22,446 nt of DNA from an uncultured Paraprevotella sp. (GTDB lineage Bacteria > Bacteroidota > Bacteroidia > Bacteroidales > Bacteroidaceae). This document shows positions 1 to 8,686 of this stretch, in pieces. The stretch is taken from the NCBI GenBank assembly GCA_900766785.1, contig CAAFWT010000133.1, forward strand, positions 1 through 22,446. The letters run 5' to 3'. Position 1 is the stretch's first letter; each line of letters begins with the position of its first letter. Under the pieces are notes generated by a model. It worked only from the letters and a program-made list of their open reading frames with translations, made no database searches and was not told the DNA's origin. The position numbers and the translations under genes were made by a program.

Positions 1-2
1 AA

Positions 3-431
3 TCCGCACCCAAGGCTCTGCCAGAGGATATGGACTACAATGCCATTGCCGTGGATGCTGCCTGCAGTGGCAATCCTGGACCCATGGAGTACCAGGGGGT
101 CTATCTGGGCAATGCTCAGCAACTGTTCCACTATGGACCTGTGTTTGGGACCAACAACATAGGAGAGTTTCTGGCCATTGTGCACGCTCTGGCACTTATC
201 AGCCAGAAGGGTTGGAATATGCGTGTCTATAGCGACAGCCGCAATGCCATCAACTGGGTCAGAGGCGGAAAATGTAAGACTAAGCTGGAGCGGAATGCAC
301 GCACCGAGTCACTCTATGCCCTTATTGCCAGAGCCGAAGAGTGGTTGCGCCAGCATCCCCAGCATGCACAAGTAATCAAGTGGGAGACAGCCCAGTGGGG
401 TGAGATCCCTGCCGATTTCGGTCGGAAGTGA
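3..431 (+). CDS. Ribonuclease H (viroplasmin-type RNase HI), 5' part outside window
   Basis: Endonuclease that cuts the RNA strand of RNA-DNA hybrids. The visible part is the RNase H fold. The Asp of the 'VDAACSGNPGP' strand, the Glu of 'NNIGEFLAIVHAL', the Asp of 'VYSDSRNAI' and a C-terminal Asp in 'GEIPADFGRK' fit the D-E-D-D metal-binding set of RNase HI. The reading frame is open back to the window edge (S-A-P-K-A-L-P-E-D before the first Met at base 30). In Bacteroidales this family carries an N-terminal caulimovirus viroplasmin-like hybrid-binding domain joined by such a linker, so I treat the gene as truncated by the window rather than starting at 30. The stop lies 13 bases before the preferred start of the downstream exporter gene, suggesting co-transcription. 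Function is confident; the missing N-terminal domain is inference from the family. Confidence 0.9.
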   Translation, partial: SAPKALPEDMDYNAIAVDAACSGNPGPMEYQGVYLGNAQQLFHYGPVFGTNNIGEFLAIVHALALISQKGWNMRVYSDSRNAINWVRGGKCKTKLERNARTESLYALIARAEEWLRQHPQHAQVIKWETAQWGEIPADFGRK

Positions 432-444
432 CAATATATCTGTT

Positions 445-2283
445 ATGAGGGATTTCTTCCAAACTATGGGCGGCTATCTGGCCCGATACAAACGCTACAT
501 CGTGGGTACATTCATCATGAATGTGCTGGCCGCGCTCTTCAATGTGTTCTCCTTCTCCATTCTGCTCCCCATTCTGCAGATTCTCTTCAAGGTCAACGAA
601 GAGCATTTTGAGTTCATCCCTTGGGGGACAGGCGGCTTGGGCGCATTTGTGGATGTGGCCAAGAACAATGGCTATTACTATTCTCAGGAACTGATTGCAC
701 AGTATGGTCCATCCACCACTCTGCTGCTCTTAGGACTGCTCCTGAGTGTGCTCACCTTCTTCAAGACGGCCACCTATTTCGGGGGATCTGCCATGCTCAT
801 GCCCCTGCGTACGGGTGTCATCCGCGACATCCGTGCCGATATCTATCGCAAGATACTGTCTCTCCCCCTGAGCTTCTTTTCCGAGGAACGTAAGGGCGAC
901 ATCCTCACCCGCGTATCCACCGATGTCAACGAGGTGGATGCCAGCATCAGCAGTTCGCTCGACATGATTGTGAAGAACCCCATCTTCATCATCGTTTATC
1001 TGACCACACTCATCTGCATCAGTTGGCAGCTGACCCTCTTCACCTTGCTCGTTGTGCCTCTGCTGGCATGGGGAATAGGTACGGTAGGCAAGCGCCTCAA
1101 GGCCCGTTCTCTGCTGATGCAGTCCCGCTTGAGTGACAGCATCAGCCAGATAGAGGAGACCCTGGGAGGTCTCCGTATCATCAAGGCATTCATAGCCGAG
1201 AGTAAGATGATGCAACGCTTCACGAAAGTCAATGACGACTATCGTCACATAGCCACTCGTGTGGCCCTGCGCCAGAGTGCAGCCCATCCCGTGAGCGAAT
1301 TCCTGGGCACTGTGATGATAGTCGTCGTATTGTGGTTTGGCGGATGGCTCATCTTTACCGGTTCCAGCACTATAGATGCCAATCTCTTTATCTATTATCT
1401 GGTGATCCTCTATACCACCCTGCAGCCTGTCAAGGATCTGAGCAAGGCGGGATATGCCATACAGAAGGGATTGGCCAGCATGGAGCGCATCCTGAAGATA
1501 TTGAATGCCCAGAATCCTATCCGGGAGGTGGAGAACCCCCAGGAGGTGCAGGGCCTGCAGCATGATATCTCTTTCCATCATGTGAGTTTCTCTTATCAGG
1601 AGGATAGGGAAGTGCTCTCGGACATCACCTTCACGATACCTGTAGGACGTAGCATTGCTCTCGTGGGACAGTCGGGTAGCGGCAAGAGTACCCTCGTGGA
1701 CCTGATACCTCGTTACCACGATGTACAGCATGGCAGCATTACCCTGGATGGCAAGGATATCCGTTCGCTCTCCATCCGCTCGCTCCGTGGCTTGATAGGC
1801 AATGTCAATCAGGAAGCTGTTCTCTTCAATGATACCATATATAATAATATAGCCTTTGGCGTGGAGGGTGCCACCAGGGAACAGGTGGAAGAAGCCGCAC
1901 GTGTAGCCAATGCGCATGACTTCATCATGCAGTCCGAGCAGGGATATGAGACCATGGTGGGCGACCGTGGCTGTCGTCTCAGTGGAGGTCAGCGTCAGCG
2001 CATCAGCATAGCACGTGCCATACTCAAGAATCCTCCTATCCTGATTCTTGATGAGGCCACCAGTGCGCTGGATACAGAGAGCGAGCATCTGGTGCAGGAG
2101 GCCCTTGAGCGTTTGATGAAGCATCGTACCACCATCAGCATAGCGCATCGTTTGAGCACCATTCGCAATGCTGACGAAATCTATGTCCTCCACGAAGGAC
2201 GTATCGTGGAGCATGGCAGTCATGAGGAGCTCCTTGCCCATAATGGTTATTACAAGAGGCTGACAGAACTGCAGCAGCTCTAA
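445..2283 (+). CDS. msbA: MsbA-like ABC exporter (fused permease and ATPase), probably lipid/LPS export
   Basis: Half-size type IV ABC exporter of 612 residues that would dimerise in the inner membrane and flip a hydrophobic substrate with ATP; in Gram-negatives the closest named role is lipid A-core flipping. The N-terminal half has about six hydrophobic segments. The C-terminal half is a complete ATPase: Walker A GQSGSGKST (about 408-416), Q-loop Gln456, signature LSGGQ (512-516), Walker B ILILDEATSALD (catalytic Glu537) and H-loop His568. An upstream ATG at base 400 overlaps the RNase H gene; I prefer Met at 445, because 'MRDFFQTMGGYLARYKRY' looks like the family N-terminus and it follows the RNase H stop by 13 bases. 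The LtaS-like gene follows after 27 bases. The substrate is not provable from sequence; another lipid or a peptide/drug is possible, so the symbol is tentative. Confidence 0.88.
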   Translation: MRDFFQTMGGYLARYKRYIVGTFIMNVLAALFNVFSFSILLPILQILFKVNEEHFEFIPWGTGGLGAFVDVAKNNGYYYSQELIAQYGPSTTLLLLGLLLSVLTFFKTATYFGGSAMLMPLRTGVIRDIRADIYRKILSLPLSFFSEERKGDILTRVSTDVNEVDASISSSLDMIVKNPIFIIVYLTTLICISWQLTLFTLLVVPLLAWGIGTVGKRLKARSLLMQSRLSDSISQIEETLGGLRIIKAFIAESKMMQRFTKVNDDYRHIATRVALRQSAAHPVSEFLGTVMIVVVLWFGGWLIFTGSSTIDANLFIYYLVILYTTLQPVKDLSKAGYAIQKGLASMERILKILNAQNPIREVENPQEVQGLQHDISFHHVSFSYQEDREVLSDITFTIPVGRSIALVGQSGSGKSTLVDLIPRYHDVQHGSITLDGKDIRSLSIRSLRGLIGNVNQEAVLFNDTIYNNIAFGVEGATREQVEEAARVANAHDFIMQSEQGYETMVGDRGCRLSGGQRQRISIARAILKNPPILILDEATSALDTESEHLVQEALERLMKHRTTISIAHRLSTIRNADEIYVLHEGRIVEHGSHEELLAHNGYYKRLTELQQL

Positions 2284-2310
2284 TCACATCATTAACTGGA
2301 ATATTTTCCT

Positions 2311-4131
2311 ATGAAACAACGATTACATTTCCTGGAGATCCTATACTGTCATCTTCTGCTCGTCTTCGCATTGGGCAGGATAGGATTCATTTGTTATAAT
2401 CATCATGTGGAGGAATTGTCTCTGAGCCAGACATTACAGGTCTGCTGGGATGGCTTGCTGTCCCATGACTTTGCTGTGGCGGCATTGTTCCTTTTGCCGG
2501 CGGCTCTATTGGCCTTCCTGGCATCTCGTCGGCCTCATATGCCCTTGCGTGCCATCTTGACGCCTTACTATGCCCTTGCTGGTTTTTGGGTGGCTCTCAT
2601 CGTGGTGGCAGATACTGTCATGTATGAGTTCTGGCAGTTTAAGCTCAATGCCGTTGTGCTCAGTTATGCAGCTTCACCCGAGGGTGCTTCCAACAGTGTG
2701 AGCCCGTGGTTTATCCTCTCTCGTGTCTCTGTCACTCTTGCCTCCGTGTTATGGGTGGTCTTGCCCTGTGTGTTCCTGACCCCCCGACGCATTCCCGATG
2801 CACCTGTATGGAAGGCATTCATGCGCAATATATGCCTTATCCTCACGGGACTCTCCTTCCTGTGCCTCACTTGTGTGCGTGTGGGTGACAGTTATCATGA
2901 GCAGAACAGTCTCTTCCGCAATCATGCCTCTGTAAATCCTGTGCTGGGCTTCTTCTCCTCCTTCCCTTGGACCTGTGAACCTGCCTCCCGATTCGATTAT
3001 CTTGCTGAGGAAGAGCGTGAGCAGACCTTCAGCAATCTCTATCCCGAGGAGACCGAGGATATCCAGGACACATTGCTCCGGGTGAAGCAGCCTGATGTGC
3101 TGATAGTGTTTATGGAGAGTTTTGGCGGACGTTTCATAAAGGAGCTGGGTGGCATTCCTGATGTGGCACCCAACTGGAGTCGTCTGATTCCCGAAGGCAT
3201 CTTTTGGGACAACTATTACAGCTGCAGTTTCCGTACGGACCGTGGCACGGTGAGTACCTTCAGCGGCATGCTTTCCTATCCCGACGTCTGTCTGATGAAG
3301 GAGACCTGGCTGCATCCCCATATGCCCTCGCTGGCTCGGAGCATGGGACAGGCGGGCTACCATTCCGTCTATCATTACCCTTGTGCTATGACCAACATGG
3401 GCAAGCGCGACTATCTGACGAATATAGGATTCCAGGAACTGATGGACAATACGGTATACTCGGCAGAGGAGATTAACAGTACCTGGGGAGCCAATGACAG
3501 CACTTCGGCCATGAAGACCTTCCATCGCATTGAGCAGAAGGACAGTGCCGAACATCTGTTTATGGTATATCAGACGGTATCAAGTCATGAACCGTGGGTG
3601 GTGCCCTACAACAGGTTGCAGGACGAGAAGCTCAATGCCTTTGCATATACCGATTATTCGGTGGGCCTGCTTATTGATAGCCTCAAGACCCTGCCTCAGT
3701 GGGACAATCTGCTGGTCATCATGATCCCCGACCATGGATATCTCTACAAGCAGAGTTATGAGGATCCGGAGTTCTTCCATTCCCCCATGCTCTGGCTGGG
3801 AGGTGCCATACGTCAGCCGCGTCGCATGCAGGTGCTGATGAACCAGAGTGACTTGGCTGCCACATTGCTCAGCCAGTTGGGCATCAGCCATCTTGACTAT
3901 CCCTGGAGCCGCAATGTGCTGAGCCGTAATTATACCTATCCCTTTGCCTATTGCTGTTTCCCTGCGGGGATCATGTGGAAGGACCATACGGGTGAGACCC
4001 TTTTCGATATCACGGCCAACAGTCTGGTTACCGACCATCATGCAGGTGGAGAGGAACGTCTGCGCAAGGCTCAGTCGGTGTTGCAGACGGGATATGACTG
4101 GTACTCCGAGCAGATGCATACCTTCCGCTGA
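2311..4131 (+). CDS. LtaS/MdoB-family membrane transferase (alkaline-phosphatase/sulfatase fold), copy 1
   Basis: Inner-membrane enzyme of 606 residues. About five hydrophobic segments occupy residues 1-190, followed by a periplasmic sulfatase-fold domain (about 260-560). The family (LtaS, OpgB/MdoB) moves phosphoglycerol or a related head group from a phospholipid to a glycan or lipid through a phosphothreonine intermediate. Visible catalytic set: Glu269 in 'IVFMESFGG', nucleophile candidate Thr309 in 'SFRTDRGTVSTFSG' (same T-x2-G-x-V-S spacing as MdoB), Asp474-His475 in 'MIPDHGYLY', and His426 in 'SSHEPW'. It lies between the exporter and a full-length paralogue, 43 bases from the latter. 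Odd point: where the paralogue reads 'LYGGDITFMNTQGY' in the substrate-site segment, this copy reads 'HYPCAMTNMGKRDY', so substrate may differ. Acceptor and donor are unknown; teichoic acid is not expected in this group. Confidence 0.85.
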   Translation: MKQRLHFLEILYCHLLLVFALGRIGFICYNHHVEELSLSQTLQVCWDGLLSHDFAVAALFLLPAALLAFLASRRPHMPLRAILTPYYALAGFWVALIVVADTVMYEFWQFKLNAVVLSYAASPEGASNSVSPWFILSRVSVTLASVLWVVLPCVFLTPRRIPDAPVWKAFMRNICLILTGLSFLCLTCVRVGDSYHEQNSLFRNHASVNPVLGFFSSFPWTCEPASRFDYLAEEEREQTFSNLYPEETEDIQDTLLRVKQPDVLIVFMESFGGRFIKELGGIPDVAPNWSRLIPEGIFWDNYYSCSFRTDRGTVSTFSGMLSYPDVCLMKETWLHPHMPSLARSMGQAGYHSVYHYPCAMTNMGKRDYLTNIGFQELMDNTVYSAEEINSTWGANDSTSAMKTFHRIEQKDSAEHLFMVYQTVSSHEPWVVPYNRLQDEKLNAFAYTDYSVGLLIDSLKTLPQWDNLLVIMIPDHGYLYKQSYEDPEFFHSPMLWLGGAIRQPRRMQVLMNQSDLAATLLSQLGISHLDYPWSRNVLSRNYTYPFAYCCFPAGIMWKDHTGETLFDITANSLVTDHHAGGEERLRKAQSVLQTGYDWYSEQMHTFR

Positions 4132-4174
4132 TGGTTCCCTTGCTGTCTGAAAATCATATTATACCTTATATATT

Positions 4175-5992
4175 ATGACTCGCTTACTATATCTTCTGCG
4201 TCTGATGATGGACTTGCTGCTTTTCTTTGCTGTGGGTAAGTTCTTGTTCATGTCCTACAATTCCGATGTATATTCCTATGGGTTCTGGGATGTGTGGCAG
4301 GTGTGGTTTCATGGTCTCACCATGGATGTCAGTACGGCAGGGTATGTGGTGGCTTTCCCCTTGTTGCTCGCTATCATCTCTTTGTGGTGGCGCAATCTTC
4401 CTGTCCGTTGGATACTGTGGCCTTATCTGACCATTATCTCTGTATGCCTGGGTATTATCGTTGGGGTCGATATCACTCTCTATGAGTTTTGGAAGTTTAA
4501 GTTGAATGCTGCCATATTCAGTTACATGCAGACACTCGAGGGAGCTGTAAGTAGTGTCAGCCTGTGGTATATGGTAAGTCGTGTGGTGGGCATCCTGCTT
4601 CTCACTGTGGCTCTGGGACGGTTGCTGCTGCGCCGTACTCCCACCTGTTTCCCGGCAGTCCGCCATCGTGTGGCACATACATGTATGTTGCTGCTATGTG
4701 GAGGTGTGCTTTTCATAGGTATCCGTGGAGGATTGCAAGAGGGAGTGATGAATGTGGGTGTGGCATATTACAGTCCCACCCTCTTCCTCAATCATGCTGC
4801 TGTCAATCCCGCCTTCAGCCTTCTCTCCTCCCTCAGCAAGAGCAAATCATTCGGGAAGCAGTTCCAGTGGCAGAGCGAGGAGTCGCTGGACCGCTCTTTC
4901 CAGGGCCTTTATCCCCAGGAGACAGAGGATATTCAGGACACCCTCCTGCGCGTGAAGCGTCCCAATGTGCTGGTCATCTTCATGGAGAGTTTTGGCAGTA
5001 AGTTTGTGAAGGAGTTGGGCGGCTTGCCCGATGTGGCTCCTGGCATGAGTAGGCTCATACCTCAGAGTATTCTGTGGGAGCATGTCTATTCCAATAGTTT
5101 CCGCACCGACCGTGGCACGGTGAGCACCTTCAGCGGTTGGGTCAGTTATCCTACAGCCAGCCTTATACGCCTGCCCGAGAAGTTAGGTAATATCCCCTCT
5201 TTGGCCCGCAGCCTGTCGCGGGAGGGATACCACACCTGTTACCTATATGGTGGCGACATTACGTTCATGAACACTCAGGGTTATCTGGTGAGCACTGGTT
5301 ACCGCCAGTTGGTCAGTGATTCCGACTTTTCTCTGGCGCAAATCAATGAGAGCAAATGGGGAGCCAATGACAGTGTGACGGCCCGTCGTACCTTCGAGAT
5401 GATAGCCAGCGGAGAGATGCCTGAGCCCTGGCATATGACCTTCCAGACCCTCTCCAGTCACGAACCCTTTGAGGTTCCCTATCATCGTTTGGAGGACAAG
5501 AAGCTCAATGCCTTTGCCTTTACCGACCATTGCATAGAGATGCTTGTGGACAGTCTGCGCACCTTGCCTGTGTGGGACAATCTGCTTGTGGTTCTGATTC
5601 CTGACCATGGCTTCCTCTATGACCTCACTTATGAGGATCCCGAGTTTTTCCATGCTCCCATGCTATGGTTGGGTGGCGCCATTGCAGGTCCGCGTCGCAT
5701 GCCGGTGCTCATGAACCAGAGTGATATGGCGGCCACACTGCTCAGTCAGATGGGCATCTCTCATCGTGATTTCCCCTGGAGCCGTAATGTGCTGAGCCGT
5801 AATTATCAGTATCCCTTTGCTTACAGTTCCTACCCCAGCGGCATACTCTTTGCCGACAGTACGGGCGTGAGTGTCTATGATATCACGGGCCGTAAGCCTA
5901 TCACAGAGCAACCCATGCCTTCGGAAGACCGTTTGCACAAGGCACAGACCATTCTGCAGAAGAGTTACAGCCTGCTGGAGACTCTGCGCTGA
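4175..5992 (+). CDS. LtaS/MdoB-family membrane transferase, copy 2
   Basis: Paralogue (605 residues) of the gene just upstream, with the same layout: hydrophobic segments over about residues 1-185, then the periplasmic sulfatase-fold catalytic domain. Key residues visible: Glu271 in 'VIFMESFGS', Thr311 in 'SFRTDRGTVSTFSG', His429 in 'SSHEPF', and Asp477-His478 in 'LIPDHGFLY'. Long stretches match copy 1 almost exactly (for example 'YPEETEDIQDTLLRVK' against 'YPQETEDIQDTLLRVK', and 'PWSRNVLSRNY' in both), while the membrane domains are much more diverged; this suggests an old tandem duplication. The substrate-loop segment 'YGGDITFMNTQGYLVSTGY' looks more canonical for the family than copy 1. 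It is the last gene of the plus-strand cluster and ends 17 bases from the convergent GH43 gene, with no clear terminator between them. Probable role: head-group transfer in the envelope. Confidence 0.85.
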   Translation: MTRLLYLLRLMMDLLLFFAVGKFLFMSYNSDVYSYGFWDVWQVWFHGLTMDVSTAGYVVAFPLLLAIISLWWRNLPVRWILWPYLTIISVCLGIIVGVDITLYEFWKFKLNAAIFSYMQTLEGAVSSVSLWYMVSRVVGILLLTVALGRLLLRRTPTCFPAVRHRVAHTCMLLLCGGVLFIGIRGGLQEGVMNVGVAYYSPTLFLNHAAVNPAFSLLSSLSKSKSFGKQFQWQSEESLDRSFQGLYPQETEDIQDTLLRVKRPNVLVIFMESFGSKFVKELGGLPDVAPGMSRLIPQSILWEHVYSNSFRTDRGTVSTFSGWVSYPTASLIRLPEKLGNIPSLARSLSREGYHTCYLYGGDITFMNTQGYLVSTGYRQLVSDSDFSLAQINESKWGANDSVTARRTFEMIASGEMPEPWHMTFQTLSSHEPFEVPYHRLEDKKLNAFAFTDHCIEMLVDSLRTLPVWDNLLVVLIPDHGFLYDLTYEDPEFFHAPMLWLGGAIAGPRRMPVLMNQSDMAATLLSQMGISHRDFPWSRNVLSRNYQYPFAYSSYPSGILFADSTGVSVYDITGRKPITEQPMPSEDRLHKAQTILQKSYSLLETLR

Positions 5993-6009
5993 TTCCGCTG
6001 CTTCTTGGA

Positions 6010-7005
6010 TCAGAGCACAGGAGCATCCTGTGGTGTGGTGCTGGGTGTTCCACCTTCCACATAGGGCCACCCTTCTTCGTCCCACAGCAGTTTGTCCAGC
6101 AGCATGACACGTCCTTTCTCTGGATCCTGGGCATCATAGGCATGATACAGCAGCCATGTATCGCCTTCCTTGTCGGTGATGATTTCGCTGTTGTGACCAG
6201 GTCCTTTCCATCGGTCGTTGCCCTTTATGACGGTTTCATAATGGTTGTCCAGCATCCTGCCGCCTTGCCTGTCCACATAGGGTCCTGCCAGTTTCTTGGA
6301 GCGTCCCACCACGGTGTGGTAGGTGCTTTTGGCTCCTTCGCAGCAGGTGCCTACGCTGGCAAACAGGTAATAGTATCCCTTCCTCTTGTATACCATTGCC
6401 CCTTCGAAGGCTGTTCCTGCCACCTGTGTCAGATGGGAGGGATTCTTTATCCGCTTGCCGTCCTTGGTGAGTTTGCCCATATACAGTCTTCTGAAGCTTC
6501 CCCAGATGAGATATTTCTTGCCTTTGTCTTTCACGTAGCAGGGGTCGATGCTGTTTTGCACACCTATCTCTGTGCTGCAGAACATCTTGCCGCAGTCGGT
6601 GAATTCTGTGGGAGAGGTGCCTTCCGCCACACCCAGTCCGGTGCGGGTCTCGTTGCCCCAGTAGGCAGATGCATAGTGGACCAGATATTTCTTTCCCACC
6701 CTGCTCACGTCCAGTGCCCATAGGCTGAAGCGCATGGGGTGCACCTTACCTTCCTTGTCGGTACGTACGGAGTCGTTCCAGGTGGGTCTTTTCAAGGCTA
6801 TGCCCATGTCCTCCCAGTTTACCAGGTCATAACTCTTGCGGCATGTCCCTCCCGTACCATAGGCATAGAAAGCCCCGTCGGGTGCCTGTACCACAGAGGG
6901 GTCTGGAGTGTTCTGGTCAAAGACAGGGTTTGTGTACTTGTTCTGGGCCAAAAGGTTTCCCCATGCCAGAATGCCGAGTGCGGCTACTATGATTTTCTTG
7001 TTCAT
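6010..7005 (-). CDS. Secreted glycoside hydrolase family 43 (arabinanase/arabinofuranosidase-like)
   Basis: 331 residues with a signal peptide (MNKK, hydrophobic core to about residue 18, likely cut after the Ala at 20, before QNKY). The rest is a five-bladed GH43 propeller. The inverting catalytic triad is visible: base Asp35 in 'NTPDPSVV', pKa-modulating Asp154 in 'SIDPCYV', and acid Glu201 in 'AFEGAMV', with the supporting His271 in 'GPGHNSEI'. Such enzymes usually act on arabinans, arabinoxylan or related plant side chains; exact linkage cannot be read from sequence. The gene stands alone, with no SusC/SusD pair nearby, so it is not in an obvious polysaccharide utilisation locus. It is convergent with the LtaS-like pair and divergent from glf. 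The Met at 7005 is the only start that gives a proper signal peptide. Confidence 0.9.
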   Translation of the reverse strand: MNKKIIVAALGILAWGNLLAQNKYTNPVFDQNTPDPSVVQAPDGAFYAYGTGGTCRKSYDLVNWEDMGIALKRPTWNDSVRTDKEGKVHPMRFSLWALDVSRVGKKYLVHYASAYWGNETRTGLGVAEGTSPTEFTDCGKMFCSTEIGVQNSIDPCYVKDKGKKYLIWGSFRRLYMGKLTKDGKRIKNPSHLTQVAGTAFEGAMVYKRKGYYYLFASVGTCCEGAKSTYHTVVGRSKKLAGPYVDRQGGRMLDNHYETVIKGNDRWKGPGHNSEIITDKEGDTWLLYHAYDAQDPEKGRVMLLDKLLWDEEGWPYVEGGTPSTTPQDAPVL

Positions 7006-7031
7006 GATATGGTCTTTTGTTTAATTTCCTA

Positions 7032-7039
7032 CGAAGATA
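7032..7039 (-). promoter_or_regulatory. Possible -7 element for the GH43 gene
   Basis: On the minus strand this reads TATCTTCG, one base from the Bacteroidetes -7 consensus TAnnTTTG, 26 bases before the GH43 start. No convincing TTTG -33 box lies at the expected 19-21 bases upstream, so this is a weak call. Confidence 0.25.
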
Positions 7040-7084
7040 GGAATAATTTCTTGGACGAGGAAGTGACATGTATGGGAATTTGCC

Positions 7085-7092
7085 TAATTTTG
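7085..7092 (+). promoter_or_regulatory. Putative Bacteroidetes -7 element upstream of glf
   Basis: TAATTTTG matches TAnnTTTG exactly and lies 46 bases before the glf start, implying a leader of about 40 bases. I see no good -33 TTTG at the proper distance, so the promoter rests on the -7 box and its position alone. Confidence 0.45.
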
Positions 7093-7138
7093 TACAGACA
7101 GGCCGATTTGCTGGTCTTCATGTATAAATGTATACAGG

Positions 7139-8272
7139 ATGAGAAAGCGATATGACTATCTGATAGTAGGTTCGGGACTGATGGGCTCCACCTTTGCTCA
7201 TCTGGCTCGCTTGGCAGGCAAGCGTTGTCTGGTGGTGGAGCGACGTGAGCACACGGGTGGCAATGTCCATTGCACTCAGATGGAGGGTATCAATGTGCAT
7301 CAATACGGAGCACACATCCTCCATACGTCAGACGAGCGGGTGTGGTCCTTTGTCAATCATCTGGTACCCTGCAACCGCTATACCAACAGTCCTGTGGCCA
7401 ACTGGCGCGGGCAGCTCTACAATCTGCCTTTCAATATGAACACCTTCCATCAGATGTGGGGTGTGACCACTCCCGAGGAGGCATACCGCTGCATAGAAGG
7501 ACAGAGGGAAGAGGTGAGGAGAAAGCTGCAGGGACGCAGTCCGCAGAATCTGGAAGAGCAGGCTCTCCTGCTGGTGGGTTCCGATATCTATGAGCGGCTC
7601 ATCAAGGGGTACACGGAGAAGCAGTGGGGCAGACCTTGTGATCAGCTTCCTGCATTTATCATACGCCGTTTGCCTTTGCGCTTCACTTTCGACAATAATT
7701 ATTTCAATGACCTATGGCAAGGGATTCCTGTGGGTGGGTATAACCGCTTGACCGACTCCCTGCTGCAGGATGTGGAGGTGCGCACGGGTGTGGATTTCCT
7801 GCAGCATAGGGATGAGTTGCTCTCCCTGGCAGAGAGGGTTCTCTATACGGGAGCCATTGATGCGTGGTTTGATTACCGTCTGGGTCATCTGCAATACCGA
7901 ACGGTGAGGTTTGAGACAGATGTGCTCTCCACCAGCAATTATCAGGGTGTGGCTGTGATGAACTATACAGACAGGGAGGTGCCTTATACGCGTATTATCG
8001 AGCATAAGCACTTCGAGTCTTTTGGTGCGGAAGTGGATGCCAATCCGTGTACGGTCATCAGCCGTGAATACAGTACGGAGTGGCAACCAGGCATGGAACC
8101 CTATTATCCTGTCAATGATTCGGCCAACAGCCAGCTCCTCTCCGAGTATCAGCAGTTGGCAGCCCAGCATCGGGGAGTCATCTTTGCAGGAAGGCTGGCC
8201 GAATACCGGTATTATGATATGGCTCCCACTATAGCCAGGGCTTTCCACCTGTGGGAGATGGAACAGCAATAG
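7139..8272 (+). CDS. glf: UDP-galactopyranose mutase
   Basis: Cytoplasmic FAD enzyme of 377 residues, the usual length for bacterial Glf. It interconverts UDP-galactopyranose and UDP-galactofuranose and so supplies galactofuranose for surface glycans. Visible: N-terminal dinucleotide-binding motif 'IVGSGLMGST' with the adenine-ribose Glu34 in 'VVERREHTGGN', the 'HQYGAHILHT' segment, the substrate-site stretch 'RFTFDNNYFNDLWQGIPVGG', and the C-terminal FAD-contact signature 'GRLAEYRYYDM' (351-361). The Met at 7139 sits directly before the FAD-binding strand, as in the family. No glycosyltransferase, capsule or O-antigen gene lies next to it, which is unusual, since glf commonly sits in a glycan cluster. 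It ends 51 bases from the convergent small acidic protein gene. Confidence 0.96.
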   Translation: MRKRYDYLIVGSGLMGSTFAHLARLAGKRCLVVERREHTGGNVHCTQMEGINVHQYGAHILHTSDERVWSFVNHLVPCNRYTNSPVANWRGQLYNLPFNMNTFHQMWGVTTPEEAYRCIEGQREEVRRKLQGRSPQNLEEQALLLVGSDIYERLIKGYTEKQWGRPCDQLPAFIIRRLPLRFTFDNNYFNDLWQGIPVGGYNRLTDSLLQDVEVRTGVDFLQHRDELLSLAERVLYTGAIDAWFDYRLGHLQYRTVRFETDVLSTSNYQGVAVMNYTDREVPYTRIIEHKHFESFGAEVDANPCTVISREYSTEWQPGMEPYYPVNDSANSQLLSEYQQLAAQHRGVIFAGRLAEYRYYDMAPTIARAFHLWEMEQQ

Positions 8273-8295
8273 GACTGCACCAGAGAGAGCAGTCC
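8272..8295. terminator. Possible bidirectional hairpin terminator between convergent genes
   Basis: GGACTGC (8272-8278) and GCAGTCC (8289-8295) form a perfect 7-bp stem with a 10-base loop, immediately after the glf stop and between converging transcription units. No T-run follows on either side, so this is only a candidate. Confidence 0.4.
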
Positions 8296-8323
8296 CATTG
8301 TGGTGTGACAGCGGTGTCTCCTG

Positions 8324-8671
8324 CTATTCTTCTTCGTCGTAGGTCTGTTCGGCGTATTCCAGTTCGCCTTCCACCACCCATCTCAAGTCTTCAGCGGAGA
8401 AGTCGCCCATCTGGTCCTTTTTGGCTTGTTTGGCCAGATGGGATGCCACATCGTCGATGTCGATGTCCATCTCTTCGTTGTCCTTTACGCCTTTCTTCTC
8501 AGCTTTTTCCAGCAGGTTGACGTAATACTCGTCGATGACATCCAGGAAGTAATACAGTTCATCCTCGGTGAATTTCTCCTTCACATCCTGTGGCAGATAG
8601 TTCTGGATGAACTCCACGGTCAGTCGGTCGTCCTCAGCATCAGCTATGAGGTCTTCTTCAAAGGTGCTCAT
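8324..8671 (-). CDS. Small acidic protein of unknown function, last gene of the dnaE-trxA operon
   Basis: 115 residues, strongly acidic, predicted mostly helical; I do not recognise a named family. It begins 'MSTFEEDLIADAEDD' and ends 'AEQTYDEEE', with an Asp-rich central stretch 'EEMDIDIDDVASHL'. There is no signal peptide, membrane segment or cysteine, so it should be a soluble cytoplasmic protein. It starts 15 bases after the trxA stop on the same strand and ends just before the hairpin shared with glf, so it is read as the third gene of dnaE-trxA. The coding frame is supported by compact spacing, normal codon use and the absence of a better frame on either strand. A role tied to replication or redox is only a guess from position. 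Confidence 0.72.
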   Translation of the reverse strand: MSTFEEDLIADAEDDRLTVEFIQNYLPQDVKEKFTEDELYYFLDVIDEYYVNLLEKAEKKGVKDNEEMDIDIDDVASHLAKQAKKDQMGDFSAEDLRWVVEGELEYAEQTYDEEE

Positions 8672-8686
8672 GTCGGGTAAGTGTGT

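Noticed and set aside
730..2241. 503-codon open frame antisense to the ABC exporter
   Set aside because: The plus strand encodes a complete, motif-rich ABC exporter; the antisense frame has low-complexity His/Leu/Gly composition typical of a shadow frame in a GC-moderate gene.
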